Of a DNA stretch of 42,572 nt, positions 7,315 to 14,248 are shown one piece after another; position 1 is the stretch's first letter; the number at the start of each line of letters is the position of its first letter. This DNA is from Acetobacteraceae bacterium (GTDB lineage Bacteria > Pseudomonadota > Alphaproteobacteria > Acetobacterales > Acetobacteraceae). A model generated the notes under the pieces. It had not been told where the DNA came from and ran no database searches. It saw only the letters and a list, made by a program, of their open reading frames with translations. Position numbers and translations under genes: made by a program. The stretch spans positions 1-42,572 of the forward strand of contig PLXO01000321.1 of the NCBI GenBank assembly GCA_003151425.1. Direction: 5' to 3'.

Positions 7315-8478
7315 TTAAGGCTGAGCAACGTCGGCGGTCAATTCGTCATTCTTCCTCGCTTCGAGAATTGTGCGCAGGTGGCTTTCCCACCGCTCCACTG
7401 CCTCACGCATCTCGTCCTGGTAGTGATGCCGCTGGTAGACGCCAATGATCCCGGCCCGCGTGCCCGACACATGGTTGAGTAGCGCCTCGATGACCTCCAG
7501 CTTTACTCCGAGCCGCTGTAGGCCGGTGGCGTAGCTGCGGCGTAGGTCGTGAAGTGTCCACGGCGCTATCTGCGCCTTCTGGTCGAGCTGAGCTTTAGCT
7601 TTGCTCCACCCGTTGAACGGCTGGTCGTGCTTGCCCTTCGCAGGAAAGATACTCGTGGTCGAAGCGGTAATGTTCGATGAAAGGATAGCGGCAGCAGACG
7701 CACCGATAGGGAACGAGTGAGCGCGGCCGTTCTTCGTGATCTCCGACGGAAGACATATCTGGTTGTCGGTGACGTAGTCGGTCCGCAAGCCGCCGATCTA
7801 CGATCGACGCTGGCCGGTCAGTATGAGTAGCTTCACTATATCCGAGATGTGGCCGTCTAGCTCGTCGGCCGCGTGCCATACGGTGCACAACTCGTCGTCG
7901 GATAGGACGCGCTCGCGGGGGCGGTTGTTCGTCGGCTTTTCGGTGTCGGCTATTGGGCTGGTGTCGATGTAGTGCCGCTGGGCACAGAAGCGCAGAAAGG
8001 TGTGCGCCGCATTGAAGGCATGAAGCGCGAGGCTCCGGGTGCCCTTCTTCACCAGAGCATCCGTGATGTCGGTGATCTGGTGCGCCCGGATGTCGGCAAG
8101 CTGCTTGGAGTGAAGCGCCTTGAAGTTGACGCGCAACAGGCGCTCGGTTTCGTATGCGGTCTTCGGGCGGTTTTTCTCCTTGCGGGTGTCCACAAAGGCG
8201 TCGAGCGCACGCTCAAACGTGATGACCTTCGGGCGGTGCTTGCCTAGGGTGATCTCGGCCAGCAGGCGCTTCGCCTCGCCGTTGGCCTCCTGAAGCGAGA
8301 TAACGGGGTATCGGCCGATCGTCGTGAACTTCCGGTCTATCCCGTGCACCAGAACAAACGTCTTGGTACCCCCCTGCGACACGCGCACGCCAAAGCCCTT
8401 TGGCTGGTCGGCGCGGTAGAACTTCTGGCCCCGATCAGGGGGCGCCAGACTCTTGACGGTGATGTCGGTGAGCCGCAT
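7315..8478 (-). pseudogene. int: Tyrosine integrase interrupted by an in-frame amber codon
   Basis: Read through, the frame encodes about 387 residues. It has an N-terminal arm-binding domain (MRLTDITVKSLAPPDRGQKFY), a SAM-like core-binding domain (~residues 85-185) and a catalytic domain with TGQRR (first Arg), HDLRRSYATGL (HxxR) and a C-terminal VYQRHHY tyrosine box. This is the P4-like/DUF4102 integrase type that targets tRNA genes. At 7798-7800 the strand reads TAG as codon 227, directly after the catalytic TGQRRS. Both halves stay in the same frame, so this is a single substitution (GAG Glu to TAG would fit the family's RRxEI), not an indel. Termination there removes the HxxR and Tyr residues and should inactivate recombination unless the amber is suppressed. 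Confidence 0.9.
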
Positions 8479-8580
8479 TTTAGCCTCGCTCTAGCCTCTT
8501 CCATTGGGAGATTAAGCCCGCATCGGAATGAGGCATATCGGGGTGAGTTTGCAAGCCCTATCTGCCAACTTTCCACTCTG

Positions 8581-8597
8581 CGAGGAAAGGCGAGGAA
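8581..8597. promoter_or_regulatory. Paired CGAGGAA repeats beside the attachment site
   Basis: CGAGGAA occurs at 8581-8587 and 8591-8597, ten bases apart (one helical turn), between the integrase start and the tRNA scar. Short direct repeats in this position are typical of integrase arm-binding or Xis sites. Two copies are little evidence, so this is a weak call. Confidence 0.3.
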
Positions 8598-8615
8598 CGC
8601 TGAGAAGGCCAAAAA

Positions 8616-8665
8616 ACTGAATGGCATTCAGGAGGTCAGGGGTTCGACTCCCCTTGGCTCCACCA
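8616..8665 (+). other. attR: 3' half of tRNA-Ala(GGC)
   Basis: The sequence folds as the 3' half of a tRNA. The anticodon loop is ATGGCAT (anticodon GGC) with a CTGA/TCAG stem, followed by variable loop AGGTC. The T-arm is AGGGG-TTCGACT-CCCCT, the acceptor strand TGGCTCC, then A and CCA at 8663-8665. Position 70 is T, compatible with the G3.U70 pair that marks alanine tRNAs. No D-arm or 5' acceptor strand precedes it: the sequence to the left is unrelated. It is therefore the duplicated 3' segment left by site-specific integration. The functional tRNA gene should be at the element's left end, outside the window. Confidence 0.85.
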
Positions 8666-8672
8666 ATGAAAT

Positions 8673-9004
8673 CAGACGGTTATGCGCATTTGATCCGATA
8701 TCGGAATGGATGGCGTTTGTAGCGGACCCAAAGCGGACCGTTTGAAATCGTACCCGGATGCCGTGTGGTCGCCAACTCATCGCCCCGAAGCCCCGTGCTC
8801 CGCCAGCGCCCCACGCAGCGCACTGATCCAACTTTCCTCGCGATCGTCGCCGCACGGCGCGCCCGCACTGGTGTCGATTGTGTCCAGCGCGCCCCTGGTC
8901 CAGTTCCGCCGGCATGGCGGATCGGTCGCGATCCCTGTCCTCGGCGGCGGCGAAGGTGAGCCGATCGCCGGGGAGCGCCGTTGCAGCGCCGAGGTTTGGT
9001 GCCA
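8673..9004 (-). other. Gene-poor stretch with a coding-like minus-strand frame
   Basis: Between the element end and tctA, the reading frame of tctA stays open after its stop (9005-9007) down to TGA at 8777-8779, about 75 codons. The last part reads like protein (ALDTIDTSAG, EESWISALRGALAEHG). It has no start codon of its own near the top, so it may be a decayed gene, a C-terminal piece cut off by an indel, or chance in high-GC DNA. A second frame starts with an ATG overlapping the tctA stop (TGATG) but looks Arg-rich and shadow-like. Nothing else is seen from 8673 to 8776. Confidence 0.25.
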
Positions 9005-10576
9005 TCAGTCGGTGTCGCCGATACCGCCGTGGTCGCCGCCCGCGTGACCCGCTACACGGAGCGTCCGTCCCGCCGTAGCCCCGCGATGAACGCCGCCACG
9101 CGACCATGCGTAGATCTGCGCCAGCACCAAAATCAGGCAGACTGCGAGAAACACCGCGCTGATCGGGCGGATAACGAAAATGCCGAGACTCCCATTTGAG
9201 ATCGCCAGAGCGTTGCGGAAATTCTCCTCGATCCGCGGTCCCAGAACGAACCCCAGCAGGATCGGCGCGACATGAAAGCGCAGCCGGATGAGCAGATAGC
9301 CGACCACGCCGAATACCAGCGTCTCGCCGACCTCGAACAGGCTGTTCTTCGCGCTGAAGACGCCGATGCACACGAAGAACATCGCGCTCGGGTAGAGCAG
9401 GCGGTAGGGGATCGCCAGTAGCCGCACCCAGATCCCGATCAGCGGCACGTTCAGGATGACCAGCATGAGGTTGCCGACCCAGAAACTGGCGATCAGTCCC
9501 CAGAAGACGTCCGGATGTTCGGAAATCAGTAGCGGTCCCGGCGTGATGCCCTGGATCATGAGCGCGCCAAGCAGCAGCGCCATCCCGGAATCGCCGGGAA
9601 TGCCCATGCTCATCGTCGGGATGAAGTCTCCCTGGATCGAGGAATGGGTGGCCGCCTCCGGGCTTGCCACGCCGGCGATCATACCCGTCCCGAACCGTTC
9701 CGGCGTGCGCGAAAACTTCTTCTCGGCGGCATAGGCAACGAAGGATGCGATGGTCGGGCCGGTCCCCGGCACCATGGCGCAGAGGCTTCCAACCAGCGTG
9801 CCGCGGATCATCGGCAGCCAGGCAATGCGCAGCTCAGCGCGGCTGGGCAGCAGGTCGCGCAGCCGCAGCCTGGTGGGTCCGAGATGCAGCGGCGCGATGC
9901 GGTTGACGCTTTTGAGGAACTCGGCGATCCCGAACAGGCCGAGGGCCAAGGCCACCAGTTCCACGCCATCATAGAGGTTGACGAAACCGAAGGTGAAGCG
10001 CGGCACGCCGGTGTTCATGTCGACCCCGGCAAGACCAAGCATCTGCCCGAACAGTGTCATCGCGACGCCCTTGAGCGGCGACCCGCGCGCCAGCGTCGAG
10101 CCGGCCAGCAGGCCCAGCAACATCAGCGAGCAGATCTCGGCCGGGCCGAAATCGAGCGCGAACCGTGCCACCACCGGGGCGAAGAAGGTCATCTCCGTGA
10201 TGCCGAACGTTGCGCCGACGCAGGCGGCAATGATGCTGATACCGAGCGCGGTTCCGGCCTTCCCCTGACGGGTCAGCGGGAAACCGTCCAGGCAGGTAAC
10301 GGCATGCGGCGGGTGGCACGGAAGGTTGAGCAGGATCGAGCAGATCGCTCCACCATATTGGCTGCCATAATAGATGCCCGCCAGCATGAGGATGGCCGCA
10401 ACCGGCTTCATGCCGAACGTGAGCGGCAGCAGGATCGAGACGGCAGACAGCACGCCGAGGCCGGGCAGCACGCCGACGAGATTGCCGAGCAGAACGCCGG
10501 CGAAGCACCAGACCAGGTTCGCCGGCTGCAGGGCGACCGCGAAGCCGTGCCAGAGATCGGCCAGCGCAGTGCTCAT
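9005..10576 (-). CDS. tctA: Tripartite tricarboxylate transporter, large permease TctA
   Basis: The 523-residue, very hydrophobic protein has about 11-12 membrane segments and the TctA hallmarks: GVLPGLGVLSAVSILLPLTF near residue 40, AGIYYGSQYGGAICSILLN, and PGTGPTIASFVAYAAEKKF in the second half. It is the channel subunit that imports a carboxylate delivered by a periplasmic Bug/TctC protein, driven by an ion gradient. ATG 10576 forms an ATGA overlap with the tctB stop and gives the family N-terminus (MSTALADLWHGF). The last ~30 residues (GGVHRGATAGRTLRVAG...) look unlike TctA tails; a one-base indel near 9085 may have changed the C-terminus, since a neighbouring frame ends as VAAFIAGLRRDGRSV. 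Confidence 0.93.
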   Translation of the reverse strand: MSTALADLWHGFAVALQPANLVWCFAGVLLGNLVGVLPGLGVLSAVSILLPLTFGMKPVAAILMLAGIYYGSQYGGAICSILLNLPCHPPHAVTCLDGFPLTRQGKAGTALGISIIAACVGATFGITEMTFFAPVVARFALDFGPAEICSLMLLGLLAGSTLARGSPLKGVAMTLFGQMLGLAGVDMNTGVPRFTFGFVNLYDGVELVALALGLFGIAEFLKSVNRIAPLHLGPTRLRLRDLLPSRAELRIAWLPMIRGTLVGSLCAMVPGTGPTIASFVAYAAEKKFSRTPERFGTGMIAGVASPEAATHSSIQGDFIPTMSMGIPGDSGMALLLGALMIQGITPGPLLISEHPDVFWGLIASFWVGNLMLVILNVPLIGIWVRLLAIPYRLLYPSAMFFVCIGVFSAKNSLFEVGETLVFGVVGYLLIRLRFHVAPILLGFVLGPRIEENFRNALAISNGSLGIFVIRPISAVFLAVCLILVLAQIYAWSRGGVHRGATAGRTLRVAGHAGGDHGGIGDTD

Positions 10577-11121
10577 CCCGCCGACGGCCACTGCCACAGC
10601 GGCATGGCGATCCGGAGCAGATAACCGAACAGCACCGTGCCGAACAGCGTCATGCAAAGGGCCAGGACCAGGCTTCCCCGCAGCGAGGTCGTGCGGTCGC
10701 CGAGGGCGGCGACGAAGACACAGGCGAAGATCGCCGACGCCAGCCCTGTCAGCGAGGCGAAGACGATGAACAGCACCCCGCCGGCGATGATGCAGAACCA
10801 GCCGCGCCAGTCTGGTCCGCCGGCAAGATCTGGGCCGCCGGGCGGTTGCAGGCCGCCGGCCAGCGCCGGGATACCTGCCAGTAACGGATCGGCGTCGTCA
10901 GGCGCGGGTGCGAATGCCAGCGCCGCGCCGGTGATCATGACGCCCACCAGCGCGAGCAGCGCGCCGAGCACCGCCGGATAGAACCCGGGTCCCATATGGC
11001 TCAATGAGCCGATGGTGTAGCGGCTTGCCTCGAGCACCGCGCCGAGGCCGACCACGATGCAGATAATGCCTGAGAGCAAATCCCGGCGCCGGCCCGGCGA
11101 CACTCCATCAGATCCGCGCAT
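10573..11121 (-). CDS. tctB: Tripartite tricarboxylate transporter, small permease TctB
   Basis: The 182-residue protein has four hydrophobic segments (about 14-33, 48-70, 106-128, 145-170) and the TctB pattern LLSGIICIVVGLGAVLEAS...GPGFYPAVLGALLALVG. It forms the small membrane subunit with TctA. Between the second and third helices there is a Gly/Pro-rich insert (GGLQPPGGPDLAGGPDWRGW) encoded by GGC/CCG-rich imperfect repeats and longer than typical for the family. It is coupled to tctA by a 4-bp overlap and starts 3 bp after the tctC stop. Confidence 0.9.
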   Translation of the reverse strand: MRGSDGVSPGRRRDLLSGIICIVVGLGAVLEASRYTIGSLSHMGPGFYPAVLGALLALVGVMITGAALAFAPAPDDADPLLAGIPALAGGLQPPGGPDLAGGPDWRGWFCIIAGGVLFIVFASLTGLASAIFACVFVAALGDRTTSLRGSLVLALCMTLFGTVLFGYLLRIAMPLWQWPSAG

Positions 11122-11124
11122 GGC

Positions 11125-12114
11125 CTAGGGCGGCCGCAGCGTCGCGATGATCGGTGTCAGCCGGTTTTCGTTGTCGATCCATACTTTGGTGTAGCCGGTC
11201 GGATCCAGATAGGCCGGGGTCAGGGCGATGGCGCGCAGCTTCTGCTGGTGCTCAGGGCTTGCGATCACCGTCTTCATTGCGTTGGTGAGCGCCGCGACCA
11301 CGTTCGGCGGCGTTCCTGCGGGCGCCACCACGCCGGTGTTGGAGACGGCAATCACGTCATAGCCCTGCGCGCGCATCGTCGGGACGTCCGGCATCGACCA
11401 GTCGGGTTGTTCATCCGACACGCCGAGCACACGGAACTGTCCGGTCTTCTTGTACGGCGCGCCATCGACCGTGCCGCCGGCCAGCACCTCGACATGGCCG
11501 CCAAGTAGCGCGGTGATCGATGGCGCTCCGCCGTCGAAATGAACCGGCGCGAACTGCACGCCCGCCGCGCGGCCCAGCATGAGCGTGCACAGATTGGGCA
11601 CCCCCATCAGCCCGCTGTCGCTGACGGTGACGGTGCCGGGGTGGGCGCGTGCGGCCTCCACCAGATCCTTCAGTGTGTGATAGGGACTGTCGGCGCTGAC
11701 CGCGAGCATCGCCGGCGAGGTGAAGTGCCTGGCGATCGGCTGGAAGCTGCTGCGCGTGTAGAGCGCCTGACGCGCCGGATCGAGGTAGTGCGTCACCACC
11801 GTCGGCACCACGACGTAAGACAGTATGTAGCCGTCCGGTTTCGACCGCACGAGCTGCGTGAGGCCCACCTGCGAGGCCGCTCCCGCTCGGTTGACCACCT
11901 GGACCGAGGTATGCAGCAGCGGCTCGAGCGCCGCCGCCATCAGCCGCGCGCCGGTGTCCGTGGCGCCGCCGGGCGCATAGGGCACGATGATGGTGATCGG
12001 TCTGCCTTGTTCCGGAAAGCCTTCGGCCAGCGCCACGGTGCCGCAGACACCAAGCAGCAGAAGCTGGATGGCCCCCGTGACTGCGATGCCGACACGGCAA
12101 TGAAACCGCCGCAT
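11125..12114 (-). CDS. tctC: Bug/TctC-type periplasmic solute-binding protein
   Basis: About 329 residues with a signal peptide (MRRFHCRVGIAVTGAIQLLL...VALA, cleavage near 30). The Bug-family start of the mature protein follows (ITIIVPYAPGGATDTGARL), then the central PILVxxxSPY-like segment and GGTVDGAPYKKTGQFRVLGVSDE. These proteins bind small carboxylates and deliver them to TctBA. The longest ORF starts at 12216, inside a dispersed palindrome; ATG 12114 is chosen because GGAGG precedes it closely and the signal peptide begins there. Gene order tctC-tctB-tctA on one strand, 3-bp gap then overlap, makes a standard operon. The ligand cannot be told from sequence; the neighbouring acyl-CoA genes suggest an organic acid. 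Confidence 0.92.
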   Translation of the reverse strand: MRRFHCRVGIAVTGAIQLLLLGVCGTVALAEGFPEQGRPITIIVPYAPGGATDTGARLMAAALEPLLHTSVQVVNRAGAASQVGLTQLVRSKPDGYILSYVVVPTVVTHYLDPARQALYTRSSFQPIARHFTSPAMLAVSADSPYHTLKDLVEAARAHPGTVTVSDSGLMGVPNLCTLMLGRAAGVQFAPVHFDGGAPSITALLGGHVEVLAGGTVDGAPYKKTGQFRVLGVSDEQPDWSMPDVPTMRAQGYDVIAVSNTGVVAPAGTPPNVVAALTNAMKTVIASPEHQQKLRAIALTPAYLDPTGYTKVWIDNENRLTPIIATLRPP

Positions 12115-12150
12115 TTCTCTACCTCCCATTCCGTGTGCGGGATGATTGTT

Positions 12151-12300
12151 CTCCCCCGCCCCTTGAGGGCTTGGGCCGCGAAGCGGACCAAGGTTGGGGG
12201 AGGGGTTCGCGCGCACAAGGCTTCAGTGCCACCCTGGCACCGACCCCGCCCCCCAACCTTGGTCCGCTTCGCGGCCCAAGCCCTCAAGGGGAGGGGGAGA
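12151..12300. repeat. Long dispersed palindrome, copy 1
   Basis: A near-perfect inverted repeat of ~50 bp arms surrounds a ~38-nt spacer. The core arm runs CCCCTTGAGGGCTTGGGC, CGCGAAGCGGACC, AAGGTTGGGGG, and its complement follows from about 12247. The same arm recurs at 42282. It occupies the gap between tctC and the crotonase remnant. It would form a very stable hairpin and could stop transcription for both neighbours; the two-copy presence shows it is a REP-like family rather than a gene-specific terminator. ORFs translated from it (PNLGPLRGPSPQG-type) are spurious. Confidence 0.85.
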
Positions 12301-12324
12301 GTGTTCCAGCGCCACGCCCTCCCG

Positions 12325-13157
12325 TCAGCACAGCTTCCACACCGGTTTCCGCTTCTCCCGGAATGCCTGTGCACCTTCCTCACCATCCTCGGTCTCGGCG
12401 ATCTCCTGATCCAGGTGCCGCGCATAGGCGAGTAGCGACGCCGGAAACGCCGCGGTCAGGCGATACATCCGCACCGCGGCCTGTGTCGCCAACGGGGAGC
12501 CGAGACAGACCATTTCCGCGAGCTCCTCTGCCGCCTCGACCACCTTCTCCCGCGGGACCACCTTGTTCACGATCGCCTGCCGCAGGCATTCCTGCGCGAA
12601 CAGGCGGCCATTGCACAACGTCAGGTAGGCGGCGGCGGTCCTCGGCAGCGCTTGGTACATTTCGTGCGGCGCGCCCAGGCGACCAACATTGGTGTGCTGG
12701 TCACCGATCCACGCGTCTTCCGCCATCACGCGCAGTTGGCATTGCAGTGCGATGTTGAGGCCGACGCCGACCGCGAAGCCGTTCAACGCGGCGATCAGCG
12801 GTTTCTCCAAATTTACATCCTGTGGCTGACCGCCGCCGCCCCAATGATAGTGCGGGCTGTTGGGATCCTCGTGCGGCGTGCGTTTGCCCTCGGCGAAGTG
12901 CTGCGCCAGGAACTTGACATCCCGCCCGCCGCAGAACGCTTGTCCGGTGCCGGTGACGATCCCGACGTAGATGTCCGGGTCCAGCCCGATGTCCCGCCAG
13001 CAGGCACGCAGCTCGATGTAGGCGTAGCTGTGCAGCGCATTGCGCACCTCCGGCGGTTGATCGTAACGGTGGCGATGTGGCCCTGCTTTTCGTATTTGAT
13101 GAATTCCAGGTTCTTCGGCGCGCTGGCGGGATCGTAGGGGGATTTTGGTTTGGGCAT
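12325..13157 (-). pseudogene. Crotonase (enoyl-CoA hydratase-like) with a 1-bp frameshift
   Basis: Two frames together encode a ~277-residue protein very similar, about four residues in five by eye, to the intact gene at 18796-19629. The first frame starts at ATG 13157 (GGAGG seven bases upstream) and reads MPKPKSPYDPASAPKNLEF...VTINR. The homology then moves to the other frame as PEVRNALHSYAYIELR and continues to KPVWKLC. The shift is near 13051-13055, where CGCCGGAG stands for the expected CGCCCGGAG: one C is missing. The oxyanion-hole motif (GTGQAFCGGRDVKFLA) is intact. It is either a recent pseudogene or a sequencing error; the rest shows no decay. Like its paralog, it lacks the usual Glu in the FGxPE motif (WIGDQHT instead). 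Confidence 0.88.
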
Positions 13158-13295
13158 GAGGTGGCCTCCAGGTTTCAAACGGTGGCGACGGGGGTTGCGG
13201 GGGGAACGCGTCGCGCCCGGCGGGCGCGCGGCGGCGCGGTCAGCATTACGCGGTGGCGGCCGACCTGAGGCAACCGCTCCAGCGGTCTCACGCTG

Positions 13296-14141
13296 TCAGC
13301 TCTTCGGCGCGTCGAAGACTGGCACGTCGGAGGTTGGTACGTCGGAGGTTGGCACGTCGAAGACCGGCTTGCGCTTCTCGAAGAAGGCGCGCCGCGCTTC
13401 CGCCCCTTCCGGGGACGTGCTGAGTTCCGTGGTGTAGGCCTGCTCGGTGCGGAAGCCTTCGCGCATGTCCAGTGCCCCCACGGCGGAGAACGAGCCTCGG
13501 ATGCGCCTGACGGCCGCCGGGCTTTTCGCCGCAATGACGCTGGCGAGCGCGAGCGCGGCCGGCAGCAGGTCCGGCGCCGGCAGGCACGCTTCCACGGCAC
13601 CCAGGCGGTACAATTCCATAGCCGTAACGCGTTCGCCGGTCAGCATCATGCGGCGCACCTTCGACGGCGGCAGGATGCGCTGCAGCACGCTGGCGCCGCC
13701 GCCCTGGCCAACGTCGATCTCCGGCATGCCGAACACCGCGGTCTCGGCGGCCAGGATCATGTCGCAGCAGGCAGCCAGGACGAAGCCGGCACCGAGCGCC
13801 GCGCCGTTCACTGCGGCGATCACCGGCTTGCTGCTGTCCACGATGCAAAAAAACGCGTCACGGGTCAGCCGATTGGCACGCACGTAGTCGCCCGCGGTGC
13901 CGCTGAGTGCCTGCTTCTCCTTGATGTCGGCGCCGGCGCAGAACACGTGACCGCGGGCGGTCAGCACGATACACCGCACCTCCGCACGGGCCTCCAGCCG
14001 GTCGAAGACGCGCAGCATGGCCTCGCGGATCTCGCGGCCGAGTGCGTTCACCGGCGGGCGGGCCAACGTCACGACGGCCACGTTGGGCGCCGCGATGACC
14101 ACCTCGATGTTGGTGTCGTCCATGCGGCTTGTGTCGTTCAT
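13296..14141 (-). CDS. Crotonase-family protein (enoyl-CoA hydratase/isomerase)
   Basis: The 281-residue protein has the crotonase oxyanion motif (GHVFCAGADIKE, ~65-76), AAVNGAALGAGFVLAACCD (~112-130) and FGMPEIDVGQGGGASV with the catalytic Glu. It should hydrate, isomerise or otherwise process an acyl-CoA. The extreme C-terminus carries a tandem five-residue repeat (DVPTS DVPTS DVPVF) coded by a 15-bp repeat at 13316-13375, outside the fold. It is transcribed away from the divergent acyl-CoA synthetase at 14249, with which it shares a 107-bp intergenic region, and toward the frameshifted crotonase. Exact substrate unknown. Confidence 0.9.
   Translation of the reverse strand: MNDTSRMDDTNIEVVIAAPNVAVVTLARPPVNALGREIREAMLRVFDRLEARAEVRCIVLTARGHVFCAGADIKEKQALSGTAGDYVRANRLTRDAFFCIVDSSKPVIAAVNGAALGAGFVLAACCDMILAAETAVFGMPEIDVGQGGGASVLQRILPPSKVRRMMLTGERVTAMELYRLGAVEACLPAPDLLPAALALASVIAAKSPAAVRRIRGSFSAVGALDMREGFRTEQAYTTELSTSPEGAEARRAFFEKRKPVFDVPTSDVPTSDVPVFDAPKS
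13313..13375. repeat. 15-bp tandem repeat in a gene tail
   Basis: About four imperfect copies of GGCACGTCGGAGGTT run end to end, encoding the repeated DVPTS-like pentapeptides at the C-terminus of the 13296-14141 crotonase. Because the unit is a multiple of three, copy changes keep the frame. Confidence 0.75.
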
Positions 14142-14248
14142 GCAATTATCTCCAACAGTCGTCGCCAGCTATCGCAGAACCAGTGCCGCCACATTCTCAA
14201 GTACCATGCCATACTCCGGCCGGCAGGCAGCAACGGAGGCGTCGCCAC

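Larger units (their letters stand above)
1..8665. mobile_element. Right end of an integrated conjugative/mobilisable element
   Basis: The stretch carries, on one strand, an integrase, an AlpA-like regulator, two P-loop ATPases of the conjugation coupling/HerA class, a Replic_Relax protein and a primase-like protein, plus small cargo or accessory genes. It ends at 8665 in the last base of a CCA-terminated tRNA 3' half, a usual landing scar of tyrosine-recombinase elements. The integrase lies next to that end, as in most tRNA-targeting islands. The left end, and the intact tRNA-Ala that should flank it, lie outside the window, so total size is unknown. No mating-pair-formation genes are visible here; they may lie to the left or be absent. 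The amber codon in the integrase suggests the element may no longer move unaided. The element call is well supported; whether it is conjugative or only mobilisable is open. Confidence 0.82.

Noticed and set aside
8616-8665. Functional tRNA gene
   Set aside because: The D-arm and the 5' acceptor strand are missing; the sequence to the left cannot pair with the acceptor.
8628-9371. 247-codon minus-strand ORF over the tctA end
   Set aside because: It overlaps tctA in another frame and reads through the tRNA scar; Arg-rich, no motif.
12135-12758. 207-codon plus-strand ORF through the palindrome
   Set aside because: Its N-terminal sequence comes from the repeat (PPNLGPLRGPSPQG-type) and the rest is antisense to the crotonase.
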